The position numbers and the translations under genes are program-made. This document shows, in pieces, positions 9,793-23,600 of a stretch of 60,000 nt of DNA. Location: assembly GCA_903813345.2 (NCBI GenBank), contig CAIIXF020000003.1:17438931-17498930 (forward strand), written 5' to 3'. The notes beneath the pieces were generated by a model. The model was given only the letters and a program-made list of their open reading frames with translations. It searched no databases and was not told the origin of the DNA. Position 1 is the stretch's first letter, and each line of letters opens with the position of its first letter. The stretch is from Owenia fusiformis (taxonomy: Eukaryota > Annelida > Polychaeta > Sabellida > Oweniidae).

Positions 9793-10600
9793 CTGTATTT
9801 CTTAAAAACATTGCAGTTACAAATGGAGAACGTTTGATTATTTCCATATTTCTGAAGGTATACTAGATTTTGCATATATTCTCAGTTTTCTATTATACAT
9901 AATATAGATCCATCGAGCAGTTTGCATTGCATTATTACCATAAGCTATGCAGGCAAAGATAGAAATACCCGCTCCATTTGCAACTCCACTGTAGCCAATA
10001 TCCCTTTTAAAGAAATACAGGCTACAGTATGGGGGTACTTGAAGGTAGGGTAGTGTGACATAGTTTCAATATATCATAAGTAGACCTTGAGTGAAAGAAT
10101 ATTCATAAAAGATGGCAGAGCAGTCAACCTGTCTAGAGATTTTTGACATGAACTACACTCTTAAATCATTTATTGGTCTTTTGAAAGCAATTAATTTCCA
10201 GGTAGATGAAACCAATTAATCGGGCAATTAATAAGACAATTAGATCATCAATCTAATATAAATCTATATCAATCAAGAATAAAATGCCTGATTTCAATTT
10301 TACAGGAGACCTTTACATGCAATGTCTTTGGTACTACACTACTGCCATCTTTACACCAATCTAAATCCTATGAAAATACTCAAAAGATCTCTGAAGCACA
10401 AACATTTGTTTGAAAAATATCTAATGTCCCTGCTCACTGAATACCATAGTAATAGTAACCATATACACTGTATTTAAAATATTGTGTGACCTTGATCAAT
10501 AAAGGTCATTCGATCAAGAGAACTGACTATTGCCTTTCTATTGACAATACCTATAGGGACAATATCTTGGGAGTGGGACAAGGTGATTGTAATTCCATTC

Positions 10601-10620
10601 CACTGGCGGATCTGGGGGGA
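10601..10620. mobile_element. Solo terminal repeat of the GGCGGATC MITE family
   Basis: CACTGGCGGATCTGGGGGGA matches the right end of the element at 9625-9792. I find no partner end nearby, so this is probably a truncated copy. Confidence 0.55.
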
Positions 10621-11411
10621 GAGTTAAGTTCAAGAATAAGTAACTTTCTTAAAAACATGTGTCCAAATATAAGGCCCACAAATAAAACTCTCAGCATAGA
10701 CCCCTCTCCTTTCATTTGAATCCTTCCTATAAACTTCCAGTAATAAATAACATCCTATTGTAGTTTCCTTATCTTTGTTAAGTAGAAAGAACTATCCCAG
10801 AAGTAGGCGGACTAACCCCACCTTTATACCCTCATTTCTACATCTGGGAGTTTTGAGGCTTAGCCCAAGGACAAAAGTCAAAAATGAGAGTTCAACACAA
10901 CAGAACTGGTGGCAATGTCTACCCATAAAAGGAACATATTAGGCAAAATGGAGATTCCATGAACTCATTTACCCAATGCAATGAAAGGATGTATTATCAA
11001 AACAACCATTACGTCATTTTACCTCGCAAAATGTCAAACAAATTACTAAAAGTGTATTTTTAGAGATGGAAAGCAACTGTCCTGTTGTTTTGAAATATTG
11101 CCTTTAGTGATTTCTGGTTCTGATCTTTTTCTTGAAATTTTGCCAAGGTGCCATCTTTGAAACTTCACCACAACTAAATTTAAATGTCTTGGAGTTCCCC
11201 ATCAAATCCATGACCTCTGTAACTAAAGGGTTTTGACTTGATGATATGAGACTTACAGGGCCAAAAATGCATAACAATTTGCCAGAATGAGAATCAAATG
11301 AAGGTATTCAATTGATTTATTATTAAGAACACTCCAAAGATTTGCTGATAACATCTGTTTTCCCGGGGATTTATTTCCCGGGTCGGACACATGTTGTTTA
11401 CACTTGGCTGT

Positions 11412-11432
11412 GATTGGTTCAATTTTCGCGCC
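11412..11432 (+). promoter_or_regulatory. RBL1 proximal promoter: inverted CCAAT box and E2F-like site
   Basis: GATTGGTT (inverted CCAAT) at 11412-11419 and TTTTCGCGCC at 11423-11432 lie 76-96 bp upstream of the start codon, with no TATA box in sight. TTTTCGCGCC fits the E2F consensus TTTSSCGC. TTTCCCGGG words at about 11358-11382 may be weaker relatives. p107 promoters in vertebrates are known E2F targets; that this one is regulated by E2F is inference from the motif. Confidence 0.6.
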
Positions 11433-11507
11433 ATTGAGACTGAATCCTTCCGAGCTGAGACCGCCATTGTTTTGAGACGCAATCGGTTACTCACAAAAAC
11501 GAACAAA

Positions 11508-11645
11508 ATGGGGCTTTCAGAAGACGGTGAAGAAAGCACTAGCTCTCGATATGAAGAGCTATGTCTGGAGCTTAATATGGACCAAGGAGCGAAGGATGAA
11601 GCGTGGAAAATGTTCGAAAGAATCAATGCAAACTACACACTTGAG
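11508..11645 (+). CDS. RBL1: RBL1 exon 1 (residues 1-46)
   Basis: MGLSEDGEESTSSRYEELCL then ELNMDQGAKDEAWKMFERIN and ANYTLE. The C-x-E-L-N-x-D and A-W-x-x-F patterns match the p107/p130 N-terminus. Donor GAG|GTAAAT, phase 0. Confidence 0.9.
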
Positions 11646-14600
11646 GTAAATTTTGATTCTGGTCGCCATGTTTTTCTGGCCATAACCAAAATAAAGTTGA
11701 AATTCTGATATTTTACACTGATGTGACCGTGCTGTCTCCATTTTATATTCCATTTGTAAACGTATTATGGTTACTGCTCAGTTTTGTGAAAGAATTGAGA
11801 ACATGGAACCATTATTGAAGATATGAGAACTCCATAATTTTGAGCAATTTTTCTGAAGTAAAAAGTTGGAAAATGTTCCTAAGGAATTTTCATTGCCATT
11901 TGGATCATTGCAGACATTAAAAGTCCAATTCATTTATATGTTAAACAATTAAACTAATCAAGATGGTCTCATTGCAAGATTATAGATACATGTTCATCCC
12001 TAAGTAGTGCCTTACGGTAATGCCGGGTTGTCGGCAGCGGCAGTAGATACTCTCAATTGCCGGTAATGAAATCCATTGCCGATAATCGCCATGCTGCTGC
12101 AACATGATGATTGGCATTGCGATCTATTGTCAAATTTACGAAACAATGTTCGTTTAAGAATATTTTATCAATCATGTATATTTCAATCTCCACATTTGAA
12201 GAGCTAATCTGTCAATCAACTGCAAAGCATTCGTAAAAGGCGGGAAGATAAGCAAAACCCCACCCACTTCTGTCAATCATCTCCCGTGCCGCGAGATTAA
12301 CAAATCACGTGACGTGATATTTCGGTGAAGTAAAAACAAACACAAATAGTTTGATCAATTTTGATCGAATTCACTCTATATTATCATTCAAAGACTTCCA
12401 AACAATACACAATCACACACGAGATACACGATGATACAATATATCCACTTTAGTTGATGTGAGCGGGAAATCAAGCTGAGAAATCGGCTTCGTTAAGGAT
12501 TTTTCCAAATATTTTAGTTTCACTTTCAGGTTTTTCCCCGGGATTTTAGGAACATTATCAGTATCAACGATTATCGGTAACGGTAAGGTAATGGAGGTGA
12601 AATTTACCGGCAGTGAGATCCATTACCGTTGCAAGCACTATCCCTAAGACAGGGCTGCCCTGGCTTGATGAGTTCGACCTAGAGTTCTAGACTTTCATTA
12701 GGCCTAGATCTGGGACAGCAGAAATAGGAATTCACAGAAAACGAGTTAGAATGTGCCCCCACTTTGACCCAAACCTCAAATTCTGCGAGTTTTTGGTATC
12801 AATTCATAAACATAAAAATTATTTATGGCCTTTCCATACAGATATAATTGTAGCCAGTGTAATTGCTAGGATTTTGACATCGAACTTCGATGTATGGGGT
12901 TATTGTCATTGTAAACAGCTATGGGGGAGAGTGAGCAAAGAAATCTCTGTGTTTGATTTTGATAATTAAATAGGAATGTCTCGCACGATAAGTAACTCTA
13001 TAAGAGATTTGGAGTAATTATTTGGATCCAGAACAGGATGGATTCAGCTTATCTTGTGTCAGGACTATAGTCCCGAGAACGTCTCAATCTTTTGCCTGTA
13101 CGATTACAACATGGGAGAATTTTCAGTGCCTCTTATACTTAAGATACCTACTTCAATAGATTCCTGGATATTTTAGCATTCTTTTCGTAGTTGAATCCAC
13201 AATTATCTGGGTTTATCGGCAGAACAGGAACATTTTTCTCTTTCATTGAGAGAGGTTTCATCAATTTTCAAGATGCTGAGATAGATAGGTTGGATTTAAA
13301 AGGAGATTCCCCGTTTGACTGGCCCGAAAGTACCAATAAATTGAGGAATTTGACGGTTGAAATAAGTTAAATATTACACGCAAATATTGTGATCAAAAAC
13401 GAAAATTTCTTCGTTCTGCCGATAAACCCAGATAAGTGTGGATTCAACTGCACGAAAAGAATGCTAAAATATCAAGGAATCTATCGAAGTAGGTATCTTA
13501 AGTGTAAGAGGCGTAGAAAATTCTCCCATGTTGTAATCGTACAGGCAAAAGATTGAGACATTCTCAGGACTATAATCCTTGTACGGGATAACATTCAGCT
13601 GTATGTCTTGGATAACTATATTTACCACAATGCCTACAACCTCAGAAGCTATTGGACATGTGACATAATAATCTCTAATAAGTAACCACCAAAAAATTTG
13701 CACTGGCAATCAAAATGTACAAGAAATCTGTTGTACAAACATTGAGACTGACTCCATAATTGGGGTAATTTGTACCATTGTTTCATTAAGCCTTATTACC
13801 CAATATATTTTCAAATGATCAAGAATATCTTATAATGCTCCTAATTAGTCAAGTCAAAGTGGTTTATTAATTATCACTTCAAGTGTGTCTCTCATTTAGT
13901 AATTAGAGATTGTATCAATAAAAAATTAGTTCCCATTCCCGCCAAAATTTTTTATCACAAATTGCATAAACATGTAATACGTCATGTTTGATATTAATAG
14001 TTGGAATTGATGTCAACTTTTATCCTTAGGCAAAGTAACCATCATTTTATGAGTGTTTTCCAAAGTTTACATCAAAATGATAGCATCCTGTGCATAAAAA
14101 AGAAGTAACTTTTGATTTGAAAATAATTGAAAAATTTCCATTTACCTTTTAGAGGAAGACATTGATCTGAAAAATAATTTATTTAATCTTGGGACAATAT
14201 TGATTTCCTTATATCCTGCTTATGATATTGTTGTTTGTACATTGCAGGGAGATGACCTTCACTGGCTGACTTGTGCCTTATATGTGGCATGTAGGGGCTC
14301 TGTGACCCCCACTGTAGGACAGGGGATGCTAGAAGGCAACTGTGTGTCACTTACTCGTCTCTTAAGATCTGCCAAACTAAGGTATGTAAAAACAAAACCT
14401 TAACAGCTTATACCCTCTCCCTCCCACCATGTTATTTTGATTCTTGAATTGGAATCACCCAAATAGGTCACAGAAATGTTGCCGATATGAAGAATGAAGG
14501 TGAAGCTTTAAATGTCATAAATATGCAGTATTTGTTGAAAATATTTCAAAAATCTGATATTTGAGAAATCAAGCTGAATGAAGTTATTTCATGCTGTCAT

Positions 14601-17600
14601 GACAACATCCTACGAAAAGAATGAACAAAGAAATCCCAGAAAATATATTTCATTTTTGTATATCAAAATTCTTGCAATCTACCTCAGTCTAAAGCAGTTA
14701 TCTATAAATCACCATCTTTGATTTGCCAGTATGAAATAAAAAAAAATATCTGTGTTGAAATGTTTAAATGAAGAAACATGTAATGCTGAATCTCTATAGA
14801 ATGAGGCTGGAGTCTCTAATTTACGATTAATGTATCTATCCCCCTCCCCCAGTCCCCTCTATAATTCTTATCCACGGGTGAATTCGGGGGGTGTGATATT
14901 TATTATTTCAATATAAAGGTCAATCTAAAATAAATCATACTTTACATCCCGAAGCATCTGGCAAGCAAATGTTTATAGTTTTGTAACAGGGACATTAAAT
15001 TCAGGAAATATGATTGTTGAAAAAACAAACAAAAAACAAGGTCAATGTCTAATGTCTGTCTCCATAGTGGCCAGCTGGGTAAAAACCTGCAATGAACACC
15101 TGACCATCACTAGCCAAAGGCATATTTGATTGAGCTTTGTCTTACCAAAGGTTAATGGTTCAACTCATCCCTCTATCCCTAAGAAAGGCAGATGTTTTGT
15201 TTGCCATGGTTACCACTTTAGCATCTAAAGTACCTGTTGCTTGTCTCCTCCTCCTAGACCTCCCTTGCAAAAATATAAAAATGGAGATTGGTTCTAAATA
15301 GACAATACTTCATATTCGAAATCATGGTTTTACCTTGCCAGTAACACCCCCCCCCCCCTATCCCCTCTTATGATCCACATACTCTTATGTTGCATGGTGT
15401 TCTGTTGGAAATTTGATCATGTGAGATTCAGCTTTGTTTGCAACCTGTTTCTATGTCAACCAGATGTTGCAACCTGTTTCTATGTCAACCAGATGTTCAG
15501 CATAGTTACAAAAGTGCAAATACGCCCAGAATAGGCTTCACCAAAGTTTAAGTTTTCAAGGGGTTTCATTAGCAGCAGGCAACAGGCGATTTTCATTGGT
15601 TGTTTTAACAAAATCGCCTGTTGTTTTTAGGTACAACTTTTTCATGTTAAAATTTATGATTTCCATTAATTTTGCCTGTTGTTTTCATTCATTTAGCCTG
15701 TTGTGAGAAATCATTGTATTATCAAGGCTCTCACTAGGCTTTTAGACTGTGGCGCAGAACCACACTCTAGCTCCCACCACAACCTATTGGCATATCATGA
15801 TTGCATCCACAGTCTAAACTTGACTGAATACATAGCATGTGAAAAAGATAAAATATTACAGAAATATGATTTATCACAATTGAATAGTTATGCTATCCTA
15901 AATATTTCCCGGTGAGAGTGCTGACTATCATCTCTGTATATCAAATTGATTTATTATTGTGTTTTAGTTATATTCAGCTACAATGGCTTATCAAGCATTT
16001 CAGGTAGATTCTCAGAATCTCTCAAAAAATGTAATACAAATGCACTGGGTGGTCCAAAAAATAGGTTCACATTACCATTTACATGTACATGTGTTGAATA
16101 AATGTAAACCTACTTTTGAACCAACCTGTATAATTATGATAATACTTTCTTAACTGGTCATTAAGATAATAGTCAATTCATAAGGTTAGATAAATGTAAT
16201 CATAATTTTTATTAAAGAATGCTAAAGCATGTACATTTTATATTTAGGTCAAGGGTTAGCTGCAATAATCGTAACAATAAATAAAAAATAAATAAATAAA
16301 GGGGTTTCATTGGAATATCTTACAACTACAGGAAATTGAATGAAAACAAGTCAAACTTATTGAAAATAAGACAGTTGCAGAAGCAGAATTTCCGGACATG
16401 TTGGGTAAATATTTGGGAAAAGCACCCAATGCCTAATGATGCCAATGAACCCCCTTCTCCCAGATTAAGTATTTAAAGTCTATAACTGCTAATCTAAACT
16501 GCAGAACAGATCATTTCCATTTTATTCTTGAAATGTATAAAATGGATGTGTCTGTCGATCTGAGGAAATATTGAAAAAGTTTCTGGCATGAAAGTCCTTC
16601 TTTAATAATACAGTGATCTCCCCAGGATTTTTTGATAGCAGGGGGGGGATTTTTTAACAAGTTACGCCACTCTCTTCGCTCGCGTGATTTTTGTGTCAAT
16701 TTTTGCCGCTTGCATCACTCGCGTACTTTGTCAATATGTACTTCAGCAGCTCTCATATGGTTACAGGGTTGCAAAATGTAAATAAACACCAAATCTCATT
16801 TAGAAAACCTTTTATTTAATAATACTACATGATAATATGGCCCATTTATGATTATATTGAGGACCCTGGGCAGGTGAAGCAAGCAGGGGGGAACAGGGGG
16901 GATGAAGCAAGCAGGGGGGGAACAGGGGGGAAAATTAGGTGAGCAGGGGGGAGCGCCATGCAATTAGATTCTGGGGAGAACCCTGTAATACATGTACTTT
17001 TGTGATTCATTTTATGTGACTGTTTGCTATTTTTGTTTATCTATTTTTGCATATAATATACTTTTAATTAAAGGCACAAATCACACGAATAAGTTGTTCT
17101 TTCTTTCTATGAAAAAAATAGTTGATATTTTTGCGACTTGTGCCACCAAAATTCTACACAATATTCTGCACTTCTATTTATTTACTAAAAGATGGCAACA
17201 TATGATCGCATCTTTTTTATAAACTCAATCTACAGTGAAACCTGGACAATCAGAATATCACAGGCAATTATATCATGCCATTAAGTTTATTAAAATTATA
17301 CATGTACGTATTGAATTAGAGGTAAAGTCATTGTTATGCTTATATTAGAAGTTCCATGTAGTTTTTGTGAGTTATGGCTATTAAAACCAACATCTCATTT
17401 AATCATGTGATGTGATTTTTCAATATTCAAAACTAACTTATGATTTTTCCCTTTCAGTCTAATACAGTTCTTCAATAAGATGAAAAAATGGAGTGATATG
17501 GCGAACCTTCCCACTGACTTCAGAGATAAGGTCGACAGATTAGAGAGAAATTTTGCCGTATCAACAGTTATATTTAAGAAATACGAACCTATATTTTTGG

Positions 17601-20600
17601 ATATATTTAAAAACCCAGCCAATGACCCACCAAAGCAGAACAGAAGTCGTAAACAAAGGTAAGATTGAATAGAGTACTTTGCCATGTTAAATTTGCCATA
17701 AAAATGATGGGAAGTTGAATTCACTTTGAGAATTTAAAAAATGTGGTTTCTTTCTTGACAACAGGCAAAATAAATGAAAACAAAGGAGAGTGATGTTTGA
17801 AATTATCACGGAAAAAGTTGCAAAATTGCTCAAAATTCATGTAAGTCATCATTTTTATGAAGGCAACTGAAATGATCAAATTCTGATCAACTTTGCCATC
17901 AAACGCTAAAAAAATGTTGAGAAATATTTGCACATTAAACAATGCTTCTTGCAGATCATGCATTTAATTTTTGGAAATGATTATATGCATCCTTAGCAAA
18001 TTCCCAAATCCTTATGCGAAGCCCAGATACAAAGCTCCACTCCGCCTTTATGCATTCCATTAGCTGGTATATAATTGCATTACAAGGTGATTGGACAGTG
18101 AGACATATTTTCTGTTTATATTGCAGGCGGCTACCATGTACTGTGTCTGATCTGTTTGATTTCTGCTGGTCTATGTTTGTACAGGTGAAAGGTAAGCGAC
18201 ATACATCATTCAATTAATCTCTCAACATGTCACTGAAACATTTAAAAACACTGTGGTTGCAAGCAATTGGGGAGTACCCATGCTGAGCGCCCATTGCCTT
18301 TCTTCTGAAAGAAAGATTACACTCGAGACAGTGTCTAGATTGTGAATGCCTGGAATATTGTCTCACATCAAGTTTCCCCTCCCCGACATGCACACATAAA
18401 GGCAAGTGTAAATGACATACATCACTCAATTAATCAATTAAGGTTTGGTCAACTAAATATAGACATATCACTCAATTGATTAATTTAGGTTTGGACAACT
18501 AAATATAGACATATCACTCAATTGATTAATTAAGGTTTGGACAACTAAATATAGCATGATATATGTTGACATAGCTCAGTCAGATACCAATGTTTCATGT
18601 AAATGTGAAAGGGTTTTGACCTTGTGGGAAGGGCCAATAAAGTTCAAATTTTGTCAAGGTAAAAGCATTGAAATTAGAATAAGCAATAATGACTATAGGT
18701 CTATTGTATCTCATTTATCCTTAAAACATCAACAAATTTTGATAAAAATAGAAGTACCTGCCCCCCCCCCCCCCCTGTCTAGACTTGGATTGTCTGTTGA
18801 TTAATTGAGCTCATTAATTAATCACCCCTTATAGGGTACATAGAGTAAACAGTCATGTAAATCGGAACTAACAATCATTAAAAGAATATTAGTTAGTGAA
18901 TTTTTTGCCCAGTCTGGATTGGGAATTTGCAGAGTTTTATAATATGATATTTCAATTGGTTTCTGTTAATGGTTCGATTTATTCATTAATTTTTTGATCA
19001 TTTGTATTGTTTATTTAGGGATATTTTTTTAAATTGTAAACACCTATTAAAATTCCATTTAAAATAAGTCTTGATTCAAAATTTATGTTAACATAGTATT
19101 ATGGGGTTGAGACTTGTTGTTCAGACTTGCAAAAGAAATATGTAACTAATACATATGAAAAGAAAGTTTATAAAGTTAAATTAACAAAAATATTTTTGTT
19201 CAAACATGTATAACATGTCCAGGCGAAATTCAGCTAAAAATGACATGTATGAATTATAGGTTGAACTCATTATTGACGATCCAGGGCTCAGCCGCACTTG
19301 AATAACAATCTAAATTGCAGATTAAAGTCTATAGAATTTTATTCAAAGAGTCCTTTTATAAACGTTCAGGTATATGGCTCATGTGATCAATGGCAGAGCG
19401 CATGATTGGGAGTCAGCCCCTGTTTAAAACATCACTTAATTCATATATTTAATCAACATTATTTGTTAATGGTTTTCGGAGGTTTTCACTGTTCATTTCT
19501 AATTTTTGCCATAATTTATGATGATTTCACATCTGTTTACACTAATCCTTGTTGAATTCGCTGTTTTTTGCTATATTTTATTTACTTTTTTTGTGATAGA
19601 TCAATTCAGAATGTAAGAATCTGATAGTAGCAAAAATACAATGCTGTGTCTGTTTTTGTTTTTTTTCATTGATACTTAGTCCCTTTAATAATACTTAATC
19701 CCTTGAATAAATTTTAATTAGGTAAAAAATGTTTTGCCATGTTTTAATAAATCCTAAGTTAGACTTTGCTACAAATTATTTGCATGTCAGAAAATAATGA
19801 CATTTTGATGTTGGACAAATCATGATATAACTTATACCAAAAATTGTAACTGGCTTTTTTCATAAAGTTGGACAAAGAATCAGAAAGTCCCTTTTAATGA
19901 AAGAAGTAATGTTCATTGTCTCAGAAATGTCCCAATTTACATACCGAATATTTGTTTGTTTAGGAAACTTCCCTGCCATCAGTGATGACCTGGTCAACTC
20001 CTATCACCTTCTTCTGTGCTGTATTGACTGGTTTTACACCAATGCGTTGTTAGGCAACAGGAGAGATCTTCTAAATCCAACATTCTCAGGTAAGACAGAT
20101 AAATTATTTGTCTGTGCTGTATAGGCATGTGTAATGTTATGGTTGCCATAGAAACTGATTTTTATGTCTACAGGTGGTGACAAATTGTAATTATGATCTT
20201 CAATTCTTTTGTTGATGGTGGTTGGTGTGTGGCAGTCGGTGTTTGGTGTCTGTAACAAATTTCATGTGGTGACATTTTGCATGTTATATAATGCCCTGCT
20301 TAAGTATCTGCACGCTGTAGAAAACTAAAGAATTGTTGCTGTAGTGATTTTTGGTTGTTATAGTGACATTGATTGGTTAGATTTATATTTTCACTCTTAC
20401 AATGGATGTAACAGTCAATATGTTAACTTTTCAGCATTACCAGAAAGTTATTCAAGCAAGGATTACAAAGTGCCTACAGAAGTACCATGTATTATACAAT
20501 TACTTTGCGAAAAACATGAGGGGATAACACTGGAAGCCAAGGGCATCAAAGAACACTGGTGGAAACCACATATCAAAAAGTTATTTGATAAGAAGGTATG

Positions 20601-23600
20601 TTCATTTTTAATATGTGTGTGGGGGGTGGTTAGTGTTCGGCACTCATCATCTGTAACAGTATGGCAAGTGGTGACATTTTGCCTGTTTATGCCTTGTTTT
20701 ACTGTTTGTAATAGTGACAGGATCGTATTGTGAAAGAGCATATCAAAGTGCCCAGAGGAAGATATAACAAAGGTGATTTTTCTGAAAAGAAAGTTGCTGC
20801 AGCAAATTATTGATATCGTGGGATTCTGTTAATTTCTGATAAAGCTCACTTAAAGATGCTGTTTCAAAAATAAAATTTTTCCCCAAACTCGTACTTTCTG
20901 TAAGTGTTACTACCCCTTTTTGATGAACAATGCAAGTTAAATTGATTTTGATATGGCCCCTAGTAGCTAGTGTTATTATCTTTATGCGAATGTGTCAGTT
21001 ATTGTGCAGCGTGTCAGCTATATACGTCTATCATAGATCACCAATTAATTCTTCCACACACTTAGATAATCATTGAAACTTAATCCTATAAGTCTGGCAA
21101 GTTAATTTGCTGCTATATAAAACATAGATAGATTAAGGTGATTACTGACATTGTTGAGTTGAAATACGATGGTTTCAATTTCTGACATATCACTTGAGAT
21201 GAAGTCATGCTTGTAGGCATCAAACTCTAAGCACTCTCATGAATGATATGTTTGAAGGTTTGTCTCTCTGAAACCGTTTTAACAAGAATAATTTCAGCTG
21301 TATATGTAAATGGATTCACAGATTCTAACTAGAGATCGAACGATCTAAGATTGCAAGCAATCTTACGGAGGCCCTATATTCGTTTCTGAACATTCAAAGG
21401 GCAGCCAAAGGTCAAATCTCTAATACAAGGTCATATATGAACTCCAGACAACTTGTAGATGATTTTTAAAAAAGGTTTGGTCGAATTAATGCAAGTTGAA
21501 ATTTGACCTTGAAAAATTCCGAAATTTGACCTTTTTTCAGTTTTTGAGCTATAATATCTCAAAACTGGAGCCAAATTTTAATAGATAATCAATTGCTAAT
21601 ATGTGTAAAACCTTTAGTAGAGGAATATATAGTCTGACTTTCATTTCAAAATATTGATTTGTAGTCTCCAATTTTGAGAAACTTAGAAAACACAGTTTGT
21701 GATTTCGTTTGATGACCTTGACCTTTGACCCTGCAAATTTTACTTTTTTAGACCTCAGAAGGTCTTTTGTGAATAAATATACCTAAATTTGAATCCAGAA
21801 AATAGATTTGAAAAATCAACTTTTTTGACCTTTCAGAGGTCACTGAAGGTCAACCAAAGGTCAAAGGTCAAATGTAAGGTTAGATTTGGAATCCTGAGAT
21901 CTTGAATGAGTTTAAAAAAATTGGTCAATTTGAAGCAAGTTAAAATTTAGTCTTGAAAAGTTTCGAAATTTGACCTTTTTTCAGTTTTTGAGTTCCAATA
22001 TCTCAAAACTGGTACACAATTTTAATAAATAGTCAATTGCTAATATGTGTAGAACCTATAGAGGAATATATATCCTGACTTTCATGAAAAAATATTGATT
22101 TGTAGTCTCCAATTTTGAGAAACTTAGAAAACACAGTTTGTGATTTAGTTTGATGACCTTGACCTTTGACCTTGCAAATTTTACTTTTTTGGACCTCTTT
22201 TGTGATTAAATACACCTGAATTTGAATCCAGAAAATCGATTTGAAAAATCAACTTTTTGACCTTTTGGAGGTCACTAAAGGTCAACCAAAGGTCAACAAA
22301 AGGTCAAAAGTAAGGTAAGATTTGGAATCCTAAGAACTTGTAGATGAGTTTTAAAAAAAGTTTGGTCAATTTAGATCAAGTTAAAATTTGACCTTGAAAA
22401 TTTTCGAAATGTTGACCTTTTTCAGTTTTTGAGCTCTTATATCTCAAAACTGGTGCAAAATTTTAATAGATAATCAAATGCTAATATGTGAAGAAAAAGT
22501 GGGGGAATATATATTTAGACTTTCATTAAACTATATTGATTTGTAGTAACCAATTTTGAGAAACTTGGAAAACACAGTTTGTGATTTAATTTAATGACCT
22601 TGACCTTGCAAAATTTACTTTTTTCGACCTCTTCGGGTCTTTTGTGATTAAATGCACTTAAATTTGAATCCAGAAAATCGATTTGAAAAATCAACTTTTT
22701 TGACCTTTCGGAGGTCACTTAAGGTCAACAAAAGGTAAAGGGTCAAAAGTAAGGTAAGATTTGGAATCCTGAGAACTTGTAGATGAGTTTTAAAAAAAAG
22801 TTTGGTCAATTTAGATCAAGTTTTTCGAAATTTGACCTTTTTCAGTTTTTGAGCTCTAATATCTTAAAACTGGTGCAAAATTTTAAAATATAATCAATTG
22901 CTAATATGTGTAGAACCTTTAGAGGAATATATTTTCAGACTTTCATCAAAAAATATTGATTTGTAGTCACCAATTTTGAGAAACTTGGAAAACACAGTTT
23001 GTGATTTAATTCAATGACCTTGACCTTTGACCTTGCAAATTTTACTTTTTTGGATCTCTTGGGGTCTTTTGTGATTAAATGCACCTAAATTGGAATCCAG
23101 AAAATTGATTTGAAAAATCAACTTTTTTGACCTCTCGGAGGTCACTGAAGGTCAACAAAAGGTCAAAGGTCAAAAGTAAGGTCAGATTTGGAATCCTGAG
23201 AATTTGTATATGAGTTTTAAAAAAAAGTTTGGTCAATTTAGATCAAGTTAAAATTTGACCTTGAAAATTTTCGAAATTCGACCTTTTTCAGTTTTTGAGC
23301 TCTGATATCTCAAAACTGGTGCAAAATTTTAATAGATAATCAATTGCTAATATGTGTAGAACCTTTAGATGAATATATATTCAGTCTTTCATGGGACAAT
23401 ATTGATTTGTAGTCACAAACTTCGAGAAACTTAGAAAACACAGTTTGTGATCTTGTTTGATGACCTTGAACTTTGACCTTGAAAATTTTACTTTTTTAGA
23501 CCTCAGCATATCTTTTCTGATTGAATTAACCTAAATTTGAATCCAGAAAATCAATTTGAAAAATCAACTTTTTGACCTTTCGAAGGTCACTGAAGGTCAA

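Larger units (their letters stand above)
9441..11390. other. Intergenic region between CHD and RBL1
   Basis: About 1.9 kb. It holds the MITE at 9625-9792 and a lone copy of one MITE end at 10601-10620; otherwise AT-rich sequence with no supported gene. The last ~100 bp before 11508 is the RBL1 promoter. Confidence 0.6.
11646..14247 (+). other. RBL1 intron 1
   Basis: About 2.6 kb. It contains a hAT-like element with perfect target duplication (12005-12640) and a ~165-bp-arm inverted repeat (13061-13579). No coding signal in the remainder. Confidence 0.8.
14382..17457 (+). other. RBL1 intron 2
   Basis: About 3.1 kb. Contains a 29-bp exact tandem duplication near 15440-15497 (GCAACCTGTTTCTATGTCAA...), a dispersed repeat at 15558-15712, a simple AATA-rich stretch near 16270-16300, and a MITE at 16611-16985. 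A single pogo-type end (CAGTGAAACCTGG) lies near 17234. No exon seen. Confidence 0.75.

Noticed and set aside
9538-9875. Overlapping Gly/Pro-rich open frames
   Set aside because: Translations of the G/C runs in a MITE.
11391-11507. Upstream in-frame ATG adding 39 residues to RBL1
   Set aside because: It lies upstream of the CCAAT and E2F-like motifs, so probably before the transcription start; the added residues do not resemble p107/p130.
17480-17724. Antisense frame over RBL1 exon 3
   Set aside because: Shadow of a strongly conserved sense exon.
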